From Blastocatellia bacterium (lineage in GTDB: Bacteria > Acidobacteriota > Blastocatellia > Pyrinomonadales > Pyrinomonadaceae): a stretch of DNA of 64,000 nt. Location of the stretch: NCBI GenBank assembly GCA_016789265.1, contig JAEUQK010000029.1:62001-126000 (forward strand), read 5' to 3'. Below are positions 16,886 to 25,737 of this stretch, in pieces. The notes beneath the pieces are model-generated. The model was given only the letters and a program-made list of their open reading frames with translations, was not told the DNA's origin and did not search any database. The translations under genes and the position numbers were made by a program. Within the stretch, counting starts at the first letter, position 1. Every line of letters begins with the position of its first letter.

Positions 16886-17929
16886 TTAATTTGCGTCCGC
16901 TTGAATTTCTTCCTTCACGATCTCTGCGGTAGTTGCCGGTGTTTTCTGTCTTTTCCAGATCGCCCGGCCAATAAGAAAGATCGGCATGCCGACAAACAAT
17001 GTAAACGGAATTGCGCCGATAATGAATGTCATGAAATTCAGCGTGAAGTTAAGTGCGGCATCCATTCCTCGTCCGGCCGAATCGGTCAATCGGTAGCCAA
17101 TTCCGACAGAGTTCGAGGTGAACATTGCGGGTGTGTGAATGTGAGCCTTGATGGTAGAGAAAGTTGACTGACTTTCGAGAAACCTTATCCGGCCCTCGAT
17201 CTCCTCTATATCCGAACGAACATTTGAAAGCTGAGTTTGTACGTTAAGGGCGTCTTCAACCGTATCGGCTTGTTTCATTATTTCAAGAAACTGAGACTCA
17301 AGAGCGCGTTTCGCTCTGAGGCGGGCCGTAAGGTCGACGAACTCTTCCGTCACATCCTCTCCTTTTTCTGACTCGACGAGTAATCGATCGGCTGAACCTC
17401 TGATCGCATCTACGGCTTCAGTGAAACGTTCGCTTGGGACGCGGATCGTAATTGAAACCGAATCGCGGACGTTTGACGTCACATCGCTCATGCTTTGCTG
17501 GGATTCGACCAAATAACCGCCATTTGCTTCCGCGATCTCTCCTATTTTACGTTGCGAAGCATCGGGTTCGGCGGCCTCAAGGTGGATCTCGGCGTTTTTA
17601 ATTACTTTTCGCGAGGCCTTCAGGGGCGACGCAGATTGGTCAGTCTGAAGCGCTGTTGCTTTTTCTTCTGCAGGCTTTTGTTCATTCTTGGTGTCGACCG
17701 ATGAATCTAATGAGGCATTCGATTCCGATCCTCGCTGATATGTCGGTGAGGTTTGAGACTCAAACATGTCGAAGAAGCTTGGGCCTTTTGCGATGTCGTA
17801 TAGGCCGAATGAGATCTTCGGTGCGTTTTCAGTTTTAGTTGCGATCCCGGCAGGTTTGTTCGGCTGATGACCGGCACAACTTGTAAAGAAAATACACGAA
17901 TACCCGGCTATCAGAAGCGTCCACTTCAT
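16886..17929 (-). CDS. DUF4349 lipoprotein, paralogue B
   Basis: 347 residues from ATG 17929, chosen for its RBS (GGAGGAACAAG) and the immediately following lipoprotein signal (FFTSCAG). The domain order equals the neighbouring paralogue: RKVIKNAEIHLEAAEPDASQRKIGEIAEANGGYLVE, ITIRVPSERFTEAVDAIRG, GEDVTEEFVDLTARL, coiled coil, and a C-terminal helix (FIIGAIPFTLFVGMPIFLIG). The N-terminal linkers have diverged while the domain is well kept, pointing to a tandem duplication with retained function. The function of the family is unknown. Confidence 0.85.
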   Translation of the reverse strand: MKWTLLIAGYSCIFFTSCAGHQPNKPAGIATKTENAPKISFGLYDIAKGPSFFDMFESQTSPTYQRGSESNASLDSSVDTKNEQKPAEEKATALQTDQSASPLKASRKVIKNAEIHLEAAEPDASQRKIGEIAEANGGYLVESQQSMSDVTSNVRDSVSITIRVPSERFTEAVDAIRGSADRLLVESEKGEDVTEEFVDLTARLRAKRALESQFLEIMKQADTVEDALNVQTQLSNVRSDIEEIEGRIRFLESQSTFSTIKAHIHTPAMFTSNSVGIGYRLTDSAGRGMDAALNFTLNFMTFIIGAIPFTLFVGMPIFLIGRAIWKRQKTPATTAEIVKEEIQADAN

Positions 17930-17980
17930 AACTTGTTCCTCCGGTAGACTTAGACACCGAACGAACAAAGTGGTTCCTAA

Positions 17981-18607
17981 TTAACCGGCTTTCTTTGCAA
18001 CTTCTTCAAAACTTTCGCCGCGGAAGAATGCGGCGGTCGCGGTGAACAGCCGACGTATAGACCGGTATATTTTCGGAAATGCCCAAAAGAAGAAGATCAG
18101 AAAAACGACAAGTACGACGGCTATCACGATAGGGGCAAATACCGCGAGAAATGTCCCGACGATCGCGATGGCGTCTTCAGCGAGCGAAAGTATCCAATTA
18201 GAGACGGGTTCGGGAGAGAGGTTGGCTGCAATTCGAGCGGTCGCCTTGGTCCCGTGTGAAGAGAACGCCAAGCCGCCGCCGATCAAAGCCGCGGGAATGT
18301 AAATGCTCGGGTCAAGCTGATTTGTCGCGGCATATGCGACGATGACACCCGCCGGAACGCGAATGAACGTATGGACAACGTCCCAAACGCTGTCAACATA
18401 AGGGATCTTGTCCGCGAAGAACTCGACGATGTAAAGCCCGCCGGCAAATCCGATGATCCACCAATTATCCAGAACCTCGAGCCCACCCGGCAGCTTCACG
18501 CCGCCGAACCGCTGCAGCAGGCCAAGAACCGAAACCGTGGCGTAGAGATTTATACCGCTCGTCCAAGCGGAACCGAGAGCTAAACTGAGTGTCGCAAACC
18601 ATTCCAT
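17981..18607 (-). CDS. DUF4126 integral membrane protein
   Basis: 208 residues with about five membrane helices. The N-terminal pattern MEWFATLSLALGSAWTSGINLYATVSVLGLLQRFG and KIPYVDSVWDVVHTFIRVPAGV is characteristic of DUF4126 proteins, found in many phyla with no assigned function. The C-terminus is a basic amphipathic tail (FRGESFEEVAKKAG). It is 51 bp upstream of the DUF4349 pair on the same strand, which suggests a joint envelope role. Confidence 0.8.
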   Translation of the reverse strand: MEWFATLSLALGSAWTSGINLYATVSVLGLLQRFGGVKLPGGLEVLDNWWIIGFAGGLYIVEFFADKIPYVDSVWDVVHTFIRVPAGVIVAYAATNQLDPSIYIPAALIGGGLAFSSHGTKATARIAANLSPEPVSNWILSLAEDAIAIVGTFLAVFAPIVIAVVLVVFLIFFFWAFPKIYRSIRRLFTATAAFFRGESFEEVAKKAG

Positions 18608-18708
18608 GACGCTGTCACCTCGGTCAAAAGATCAAACAGAAAAGAAAGGGTCAATACGATTGTACAAGAATTTAACCTGCCTGATCTGTATTTCCAGATA
18701 AATTCTAT

Positions 18709-20073
18709 TTACGAATCTTCATCCTCGCCGGTTCCGTCGCCGTCCTTCTTGAATCCAAATTTTTCAAGCCGATATTGCAGCGTTCGAAACGTTAGTCCGA
18801 GAAGTTTGGCCGACTTTGTTATGTTATTGTCTGTTCGCTCCATCGCCTGCATTATCAGGCTGCGTTCGACGTCTTCGAAATTGATCCCTTCGGGCGGTAA
18901 TTTGAAATTCGAATCGCCGTCTCCGCCAAACACCGCCGGCCGCGATCCCTGCAGCATTTCGGGCGGCAGGTCATCTACCGTGATAGTGTCGTTTTCCGAG
19001 AGCAGGATCGCCCGTTCGATCGCAGATTCAAGCTGGCGGACGTTTCCCGGATAGTGGTAATCGTTCAAGAGTTTCTTCGCCGTTGGTTCGATCTTTATTT
19101 CGCGTACGGTGCCGCGAGTGTGTTTCTTTACAAAATAGTCGATCAGCACCTGCAGATCGCTCGGTCTCTCGCGGAGCGGTGGGATCTCGATCGAGAGTAC
19201 GTTCAGACGATAGTAAAGATCCTCGCGGAAACGTTTCTCCTCCGTCATCTTCAGAAGGTCGCGGTTGGTCGCCGCAAGAACGCGGACATCCACGGGAATA
19301 TCCTTTACGCCGCCGACGCGACGGATCTCCTTTTCCTGCAAAGCGCGAAGCAGTTTAGCCTGCAGGGCGATGTCCAGTTCGCCGATCTCGTCGAGAAACA
19401 GCGTGCCGCCGTCGGCGATCTCGAACAATCCTTTCTTTTCCCCAACGGCACCCGTAAACGATCCTTTCTCGTGGCCGAACAATTCCGATTCGAGCAGATT
19501 CTCGTTGATCGCCGCGCAGTTGACCGCCTGAAATGTATTATTTGCTCGCAGGCTGTTCATGTGGATCGAACGCGCGATCAGTTCCTTACCGGTCCCGCTT
19601 TCGCCCCGGATCAGCACCGTCGAGTTCGACTTTGCGATCTTCAGGATCAGCTTCTTGACCTTATCCATTTCCGGCGAAACCGAAACGATCTCGGTGTCAA
19701 GAGCTGAAAGCTTATTGAGCGAACGCGATACGGTTTCCAGCAATTTTGCCTGGTCGTAAGGTTTCTGAAGATAATCGAAGGCTCCGAGCCGCAGAGCATC
19801 GACTGCGGAATCGACGGAGCCGTGCGCTGTCAACAGAATGACGATGATCGATTTATCGAAATTCGTCAGCTCTTTGAGCAGGTCGAGGCCTGACATGCCG
19901 GTCATTTTCAGGTCGGTCAATACAAGGTCGAAACGACGCGACTGGACAAACTTCATCGCCGCCTCGCCCGAACTTGCAGTCGTTACGTCATAGCCCTCGC
20001 TCGAAAGGATGGTTTCGAGGATCTCCCGTTGGTTTTTTTCGTCATCTACGACGAGAATTGATTTTCGTGCCAT
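18709..20073 (-). CDS. NtrC-type sigma-54-dependent response regulator
   Basis: 454 residues: receiver domain with phosphoacceptor Asp54 (VLTDLKMTGM), AAA+ domain with Walker A GESGTGKE, the sigma-54 contact loop GAFTGA and DEIGELD, and a C-terminal Fis-type helix-turn-helix (NNITKSAKLLGLTFRTLQYRLEKFG). It activates sigma-54 promoters when phosphorylated. The histidine kinase gene ends 8 bp upstream, so the two form a cognate pair. Targets are not visible; I found no convincing -24/-12 site in the flanking divergent intergenic DNA. Confidence 0.96.
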   Translation of the reverse strand: MARKSILVVDDEKNQREILETILSSEGYDVTTASSGEAAMKFVQSRRFDLVLTDLKMTGMSGLDLLKELTNFDKSIIVILLTAHGSVDSAVDALRLGAFDYLQKPYDQAKLLETVSRSLNKLSALDTEIVSVSPEMDKVKKLILKIAKSNSTVLIRGESGTGKELIARSIHMNSLRANNTFQAVNCAAINENLLESELFGHEKGSFTGAVGEKKGLFEIADGGTLFLDEIGELDIALQAKLLRALQEKEIRRVGGVKDIPVDVRVLAATNRDLLKMTEEKRFREDLYYRLNVLSIEIPPLRERPSDLQVLIDYFVKKHTRGTVREIKIEPTAKKLLNDYHYPGNVRQLESAIERAILLSENDTITVDDLPPEMLQGSRPAVFGGDGDSNFKLPPEGINFEDVERSLIMQAMERTDNNITKSAKLLGLTFRTLQYRLEKFGFKKDGDGTGEDEDS

Positions 20074-20081
20074 GAGTCTTT

Positions 20082-21569
20082 CTAATCAGCTTTTGGTATG
20101 CGTAAAGTAAATTTTGTCCCTTCGCCAACCGTCGATTCCACCCCGATCGTTCCGTTATGGATATCGACGATCTTTTGGACGATAGCGAGGCCCAATCCGG
20201 TGCCTGTTTCTTTTGTGGAGAAGTAAGGTTCGAAGATCTTCGAAAGGTTCTCGCCGGGCATGCCATTTCCTGTGTCTGATACCTCAATCCGCACATTGCC
20301 ATCATCCGGCTGGATCTTTACGTTCAAATGGCCGCCCTTGCTACCCATCGCTTGGACCGCATTGATGAAGAGATTATTGAATACGGAACGTAAAAATTCC
20401 GGATCGCCCATCACTGGCGGAACGTCTTCGTGTTCTATGACCGCTATCTTAATATTATTTTCCGCCGCATGAGCTTCGACGATGCGAAGCGAATCTTCAA
20501 CTACCGCACGGGCATCGATCGGCCGAAGGTCAGCCGTCGCGGGTCGCGAATAATTCAAAAAATCCGTGATCTGCTGGTTTATCCGGGCGACTTCCGATTT
20601 CAACTGCAGCGTAAGCTTGTCAAAGGTCTCTCTCTTTTCCGCCGCCTCCGGAGCAAACCTCGAACGAAGGTGGTCGAGAGTAAGGTTAATATAATTCAGC
20701 GGGTTTCTTATCTCGTGCGCGATCGCCGAACCCAATCGGCCGATGACAGCGCTCTTTTCGGCTTGCTGCAGTTTTCCCTCGAGTTCCTGTTTCTTTTCAA
20801 GCTCGGCCGTCATCTCGTTGAAATTTTGAGCCAGCCTGCTGATCTCGTCCGACCGCTCGGTCTGCGGGACCCGAACCGAAAGATTTCCCGCCGCTATCTC
20901 GCGGGCCGCATTAGAAAGATTCGCGATCGGCCGTGTGAACCTCCATACAAAGACGAGCATTATCAACGTTGAGATCAGCAGTATGCCTAAGGTCGCGAGC
21001 AGCGGCTGCGCGGCGCGTTTGGCCGCTTCGCTCTTGTCGTTACGCAGCAAGACCATCACGTACCAACGACCCTCGCTGGTCTCGATCGGAAGCGCTCGGG
21101 CTTCGTCGTCCAGTTCCTTATTGTCCACAGTCTTTCGATTCGGAAAATGCGTCAGGTCATCTCCGAGGCCCTGAGCCTCGATCAGCGGAGGCAGATCCGT
21201 CAGGTCATCAAGCCTTTTGTAAACAAGATCACCGTTCTCGTCCGAGACCGGCAGATACTTACCGCTAAGGCTGTCGGAGATGCGCCAATTGTTATCGATA
21301 TTGATTATGTCTCGAACCCGAGTTCTCGATTCCGGAGAAAGGAAACGGTCGCCATCGTTTTCCAAGATCTCCTGAAGCCGTTCTGTGGCGGTTACGCCGT
21401 ATGCTCCGAGCTTGAAACCTTCTACCAGCGCTTGTGCCTGGGCGTTTCTTTCCGCCTCGTTTTGCCGCTGGGTAAGGATGTTCACGTAATATTGCACACC
21501 TAGTGTGGCAATGATCAGAAACGCAAGGATCACCAAAAGCCTGCCGCGAAATGTGCCGAAAAATCCCAT
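20082..21569 (-). CDS. membrane sensor histidine kinase with HAMP domain
   Basis: 495 residues. Two membrane helices (about 10-30 and 190-210) flank a periplasmic sensor region of about 155 residues with no recognised ligand motif. HAMP follows (FTRPIANLSNAAREIAAG), then the dimerisation/phosphoacceptor helix SAIAHEIRNPLNY with His285 and the ATP-binding domain (NLFINAVQAM, DTGNGMPGE, TKETGTGLGLAIVQ). It is the NtrB/ZraS-like partner of the regulator encoded 8 bp downstream. The signal sensed is unknown. Confidence 0.96.
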   Translation of the reverse strand: MGFFGTFRGRLLVILAFLIIATLGVQYYVNILTQRQNEAERNAQAQALVEGFKLGAYGVTATERLQEILENDGDRFLSPESRTRVRDIINIDNNWRISDSLSGKYLPVSDENGDLVYKRLDDLTDLPPLIEAQGLGDDLTHFPNRKTVDNKELDDEARALPIETSEGRWYVMVLLRNDKSEAAKRAAQPLLATLGILLISTLIMLVFVWRFTRPIANLSNAAREIAAGNLSVRVPQTERSDEISRLAQNFNEMTAELEKKQELEGKLQQAEKSAVIGRLGSAIAHEIRNPLNYINLTLDHLRSRFAPEAAEKRETFDKLTLQLKSEVARINQQITDFLNYSRPATADLRPIDARAVVEDSLRIVEAHAAENNIKIAVIEHEDVPPVMGDPEFLRSVFNNLFINAVQAMGSKGGHLNVKIQPDDGNVRIEVSDTGNGMPGENLSKIFEPYFSTKETGTGLGLAIVQKIVDIHNGTIGVESTVGEGTKFTLRIPKAD

Positions 21570-21741
21570 TAATATGATTTACTTATATATTCGATCAATT
21601 AAGCTTGCGCTTAAGGTCACTCAATGTTATATTCTGCTTTAGCTTTAGTACAAAGCCGAGCGGTCAGTGACGTTTTTACCGCAGCCGCTCAGATTGTCTC
21701 CCTGACACTCACAAAAAAACAAAGTCCAGCTGAGGTAAAGA

Positions 21742-23433
21742 ATGAAGTTTATCCTGCCCGAAAAGCGTTTTGCGAAAACGTGTCTCCTGATCGTTTTTGC
21801 CGCTCTCCTGTTTTCGACCGGCCTCCAAGCTCAGACAAAGAAGAAACAAACAGCCCCACCTGCCAAGAAGACCGTAGCTAAGAAGACGGCGACGCCGGCA
21901 AAGGATGCCCGTAAATCTAACAAAAAAGAGGCTGTTGCAAAACGCACTTCAACGGCGGATCTGAAAAAGTCGACCGCCAAGTCGTCCTCACGCGACAAGA
22001 AACGCGACGCCAAGAAAGACCGCGAGACCGCACGCCGCGATTCAAGACGCGACTCAAAGAACGCAAAGAACTCCAAAACCACCGCCAAGGACAGTTCGCG
22101 CGACAAAAACTCAAAGAAGTCTGATAAGAAGCTGACCGCGAAAGAACGCCGTGCCGAAGAAGCACGTCGAAGGGCCGAGGAGGCTCGCCGCCAGGCCGCG
22201 ATCGCTGAACAGCGACGCCGTGAAGAGGCCGCTCGAATTGCCCGCGAACGCAAACTAGCATTCGAACGTGGGCTTCGTGAACAGACCGCGCAGAACATTT
22301 TGAAAGACAACACGGACGGCGAGGACCTTGAGGTCCGCCAGGCCGCGGTCGAATCGCTGGGAAATCGTGCCGGAACGGTCGTTGTGATGGAAGCCAAGAC
22401 CGGAAAGGTTGTGACGATGGTCAATCAGGAATGGGCGATCAAGAACAGCTACAAGCCGTGTTCGACGATCAAGCTTGTGACGGGCGTAGGCGGCCTAAAC
22501 GAAGGCGTGATCAATGAGGAAGGCGGCATCGGGACCTCGACGTCAGGACTGGATCTGAACGCTGCCACGGCTCGGTCGAACAATGGATACTTCCAACGTG
22601 TCGGGTCAAACTTCGGCAATGCAAAGATGATCGCTTATGCGAAGACGCTTGGCCTTGGCGAAAAGACCGGCATCAACGCAGATGGCGAGACGCCTGGCAA
22701 ACTGCCCTTTGGCAACAACAACGCTCGTATCTATTCTCACGGTGACGATTTTGAGGTCACGCCGCTGCAGCTTGCAGTTATGGTCACCGCGATCTCGAAC
22801 GGTGGAAAAAAGGTCGTTCCGCAGATCGTAAGGCAGCAGAACCTGCGTACCAGCTTCAAGCCCAAGTTCCGGGATCAGGTCTCAGTACCTTATGAAACGG
22901 TACAGGGCGTGCTTCCGGGAATGATCGGTGCGGCCGAGTGGGGAACCGCGAACCGTGTTGTTGACCACTATCAGGGCATCGCCGGAAAAACGGGTTCGTG
23001 CATATTCAAAGGTTCATGGATCGGGTTGTTCGCTTCAGTGGCTCCGGTCGAAGATCCGCAGTATTCCGTCGTAGTCATCACACGCGGCGAGGGAGAACGC
23101 GGCAAATGGGCGGCATCGGTCGCCGGAAATATCTATCGGGCTCTTGCTCCGAAGATGCGTCGGAACCAGGAAAAATATCTCGCTCTGAAGAACCTTCGTC
23201 CGACTCCGCCTGCCGAGAATATGGCCGTGGCAGATGACGATGAGGACGACGATGCTGCCGCGGCTACGGATAACAGGCCGCAGATCATCGTAGGTTCGGC
23301 CGCCAATTCTAATACGACGCCGAAAAAGGTAGTGCAGAAAACGACCCAGAGCAAGCCAGTTTTTCCGCCCGTCGTGATCCAGTTCGATAAGAACAAGGCT
23401 GAAAAGAGCCGTCCTCGAGTGGTCAAAAATTAA
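21742..23433 (+). CDS. penicillin-binding transpeptidase-domain protein with long polybasic linker
   Basis: 563 residues. Signal/anchor sequence (to about 30), a Lys/Arg/Ala/Ser-rich low-complexity and helical segment (about 32-185), then a compact transpeptidase domain: Ser241-Thr-Ile-Lys244 (SxxK), Ser279-Asn-Asn281 (SxN) and Lys416-Thr-Gly418 (KTG), with GMIGAAEWGTA between. All three active-site motifs are intact, so it should acylate peptidoglycan peptides or beta-lactams. The SxxK-SxN spacing is short, nearer class D enzymes than PBP2/3. The C-terminus is acidic then basic. A rho-independent terminator follows. The basic linker is the odd part. Confidence 0.87.
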   Translation: MKFILPEKRFAKTCLLIVFAALLFSTGLQAQTKKKQTAPPAKKTVAKKTATPAKDARKSNKKEAVAKRTSTADLKKSTAKSSSRDKKRDAKKDRETARRDSRRDSKNAKNSKTTAKDSSRDKNSKKSDKKLTAKERRAEEARRRAEEARRQAAIAEQRRREEAARIARERKLAFERGLREQTAQNILKDNTDGEDLEVRQAAVESLGNRAGTVVVMEAKTGKVVTMVNQEWAIKNSYKPCSTIKLVTGVGGLNEGVINEEGGIGTSTSGLDLNAATARSNNGYFQRVGSNFGNAKMIAYAKTLGLGEKTGINADGETPGKLPFGNNNARIYSHGDDFEVTPLQLAVMVTAISNGGKKVVPQIVRQQNLRTSFKPKFRDQVSVPYETVQGVLPGMIGAAEWGTANRVVDHYQGIAGKTGSCIFKGSWIGLFASVAPVEDPQYSVVVITRGEGERGKWAASVAGNIYRALAPKMRRNQEKYLALKNLRPTPPAENMAVADDDEDDDAAAATDNRPQIIVGSAANSNTTPKKVVQKTTQSKPVFPPVVIQFDKNKAEKSRPRVVKN

Positions 23434-23460
23434 CGTTGGGACGAACCGTTTCGACACGAG

Positions 23461-23490
23461 CACCGGAAGGGCGACTTTCCGGTGTTTTTA
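23461..23490 (+). terminator. rho-independent terminator after the transpeptidase gene
   Basis: CACCGGAA (23461-23468) pairs with TTCCGGTG (23477-23484) around an 8-nt loop and is followed by TTTTT. It starts 28 bp after the stop codon at 23433. Confidence 0.85.
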
Positions 23491-23732
23491 TGTACTCATA
23501 ACGTTCATTTTGCTTGACAGATGCTCGGCGAGTGGTTGATTATTTACCATTCCGAATGTTTTCGGTTTCCTGATCATTTGCTGGTAACATCAAGCATACG
23601 AAATTCTGAATTATTGCAACTATTCAATTAGGTGCATCATCAGAGTTTCCGCAAAACCGTGTACACTCGGACGCCGGTTTTACATATTCAAAAAAGGGTG
23701 AAAGAGGACACCCGATCGGAGGAAGTAAGAAG
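23491..23732 (+). promoter_or_regulatory. long upstream region with candidate sigma-70 promoter
   Basis: This 242-bp gap before the exported TPR-like gene holds TTGACA (23514-23519), 18 bp, then GATTAT (23538-23543), a reasonable -35/-10 pair. Transcription from it would leave a 5' leader of about 185 nt. No known riboswitch motif is seen in the leader. GGAGG sits about 10 bp before the ATG at 23733. Confidence 0.35.
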
Positions 23733-24890
23733 ATGAAAACGATTTTTAGATTTTTGAGCATGGCCGCAATTGTTGCGGGCATTGCTGTGACCGGCGCTCT
23801 GGCACAAGACGTGTGTTCCGATGTGGACACCCCGACAGCTCAGTACGAGAAGTTCCTGGGTCTTTATAATGTGAAGCCGCCGACGGAAGGAAACGTTCAG
23901 GAAGCGATCAATATCGGCAAGGCGTTCCTGGAAAAATTCGGCGCGTGTGAAGCGTGGAAAGATCAATCGGCATTTGTTAAGCCGCAGGTTGCCCGCCTTG
24001 AGAAACTCCTCATTAAGTTAGCGGACGACAAGATGTATGCCCGATTCGACGCTGCGATCAACTCTGACAATGCGGATGAGTTATATGCAGCCGGACGCGA
24101 TATCCTCGCTAAATATCCTGACAACATCAACATCATGTTTGTGATGGCCGTCGTCGGGCCTCGTGAGGTCGGCAAAAAGAACATGAAGTACAATGGCGAG
24201 TCGCTTCGTTACGCGACGGCCTTATTGGAAAAGATCAAGGCCGGGACTCCGTTTAACCGTAAGGACAAATCAGGCCAGGACACGATCGGCGCCTTAAAGC
24301 ATGAAATGACCAAGGATAACGCGATCAGCGAACTCAAATACTCGCTCGCGTATGTAAACTTCTACGGTCAGAACAACAAGAAAGGCGCGATGCCGTACTT
24401 CTATGAAGTGACACAGTCAAACGGCTTCCGAAAAGAATTTCCTCCGATTTACGCGACGATAGGTGATTTTTATCTCGACGAAGCAGCTCCGATCGGTGTT
24501 GAGATAGCCAAACTGATCGAGGCTATCAAGACCGCTCCGACCGAAGAAGATAAGGTCAAGATCAACGAGGAAGTGAAGGCAAAGGTAGCGCTCTTTAATG
24601 GCTACACCGAGAGGGCGATGGATGCCTACAGCCGTGCATGGAAGTTTGCCAAGGACGACACACCGGCCGGCAAGAAGTACAAAGATGGCTTGCTCGCGAC
24701 GATCCAGGACCTCTATAAGCGTCGCTTTGACAAGGAGACGGGAGTGAACGAATGGGTCTCGACCGCGACCGCAAAGCCGCTTCCCGATCCGACTTCGGCG
24801 GTCCAACCCGTGGTTGATCCTGAAACTACGACGACCACCACCACCGGCGGACCGGCGACCGCGTCACCGGCTGTTGCAAAGAAACCGTAA
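23733..24890 (+). CDS. exported alpha-helical repeat (TPR-like) protein, function unknown
   Basis: 385 residues. A signal peptide (cleavage near GALA-Q25) precedes a mostly helical protein. Sections such as AYVNFYGQNNKKGAMPYFYEVTQSNG and GYTERAMDAYSRAWKFAKDDTPAGKKYKDGLLATIQDLYKRRF have the look of TPR/SEL1 helices. The C-terminal 45 residues are Pro/Thr-rich (TTTTTTGGPA). Two Cys sit in the N-terminal mature part. Periplasmic location inferred. Expression from its own promoter and a strong terminator downstream suggest a well-expressed single-gene unit. Confidence 0.75.
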   Translation: MKTIFRFLSMAAIVAGIAVTGALAQDVCSDVDTPTAQYEKFLGLYNVKPPTEGNVQEAINIGKAFLEKFGACEAWKDQSAFVKPQVARLEKLLIKLADDKMYARFDAAINSDNADELYAAGRDILAKYPDNINIMFVMAVVGPREVGKKNMKYNGESLRYATALLEKIKAGTPFNRKDKSGQDTIGALKHEMTKDNAISELKYSLAYVNFYGQNNKKGAMPYFYEVTQSNGFRKEFPPIYATIGDFYLDEAAPIGVEIAKLIEAIKTAPTEEDKVKINEEVKAKVALFNGYTERAMDAYSRAWKFAKDDTPAGKKYKDGLLATIQDLYKRRFDKETGVNEWVSTATAKPLPDPTSAVQPVVDPETTTTTTTGGPATASPAVAKKP

Positions 24891-24919
24891 CTCCTCCAAT
24901 TACTAAATCTAAAGATCGT

Positions 24920-24957
24920 GCCGGGCGGCATCAAAAATCGCCCGGCTTTCTTTTTTG
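24920..24957 (+). terminator. rho-independent terminator
   Basis: GCCGGGCG (24920-24927) pairs with CGCCCGGC (24939-24946), 11-nt loop, followed by TTTCTTTTTT. It ends the exported TPR-like gene, 30 bp after its stop. Confidence 0.92.
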
Positions 24958-24991
24958 CACCTTTCCCAATAAACTCTAATTTTCGATCTCG

Positions 24992-25708
24992 ATGAGCCTC
25001 GCAAAGCTTGAGACATCGCTGGGTTACCGTTTTGAAAGGCCCGAACTACTTGAAAGGGCGGTCACGCATCGATCTTGGGCACATGAAAGGCTTAAAGGCC
25101 GTCCCGAGGCCGAGATCCGTGAGGCCGAGAACGAATCGTTTGAATTTATTGGCGACTCTGTTCTCGGATTGGCGATAGCCGAAGCATTGTTCGCCAAGAA
25201 CCCCGACCTGGCTGAAGGCGAACTTACGCTGATGAAGCACCGTCTGGTCAGCACAGCGACACTGTCGCAGATCGCTGTCGGCCTCGCTTTGGGACGCCAT
25301 ATGAGGCTTGGTCGCGGCGAAGAGCAGTCCGGCGGGCGAACCAAACCACAGCTTCTGGCAAACGTGCTCGAAGCGTTGATCGGCGCGATCTTTCTCGACA
25401 GTGGTTACGTCGCCGCGCGAGTGTTTGTCACACGCGTTTTCACAGACGAATTGAAGAACGTCACGCCCAAGACTTCGGTTGACTATAAGACGATGCTGCA
25501 GGAGGTCTTGCAGGCAAAAAAGCTTCCGGCACCGGCATATTCGCTAATACGCACCGAAGGGCAGCCGCATGACCGTACGTTCTTTGTCGAAGCTACATGG
25601 CCGAGTGGACGAGCGACCGGATCGGGCAGATCAATAAAGGCGGCAGAGATGATGGCAGCAAGCGAAGCATTGAAGATGATAGACGACGCAAAAGCCGAAA
25701 CGAAATAA
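24992..25708 (+). CDS. rnc: ribonuclease III
   Basis: 238 residues. The RNase III signature ENESFEFIGDSVLGLAIAE carries the Mg2+-binding Glu/Asp; the second catalytic cluster is LLANVLEALIGAIFLDSG. A double-stranded-RNA-binding domain forms the C-terminus (VDYKTMLQEVLQAKKLPAPAYSLI ... GSGRSIKAAEMMAASEALK). It processes rRNA precursors and structured mRNAs in the cytoplasm. It follows a terminator and lies 29 bp upstream of lepB, so rnc-lepB is likely one transcript. Confidence 0.97.
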   Translation: MSLAKLETSLGYRFERPELLERAVTHRSWAHERLKGRPEAEIREAENESFEFIGDSVLGLAIAEALFAKNPDLAEGELTLMKHRLVSTATLSQIAVGLALGRHMRLGRGEEQSGGRTKPQLLANVLEALIGAIFLDSGYVAARVFVTRVFTDELKNVTPKTSVDYKTMLQEVLQAKKLPAPAYSLIRTEGQPHDRTFFVEATWPSGRATGSGRSIKAAEMMAASEALKMIDDAKAETK

Positions 25709-25737
25709 CGAGAATTGACGTAGTAAATTCCGCACTT

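Noticed and set aside
21570..21741. Sigma-54 promoter in the divergent gap next to the NtrC-type operon
   Set aside because: I found no TGGC-N8-TGC element of correct spacing on either strand; only an AT-rich palindrome (TTAAGC-TTGC-GCTTAA, 21599-21614).
21831..22424. Ser/Arg/Phe-rich minus-strand frame
   Set aside because: It mirrors the Lys/Arg-rich linker of the transpeptidase gene and has no family resemblance.
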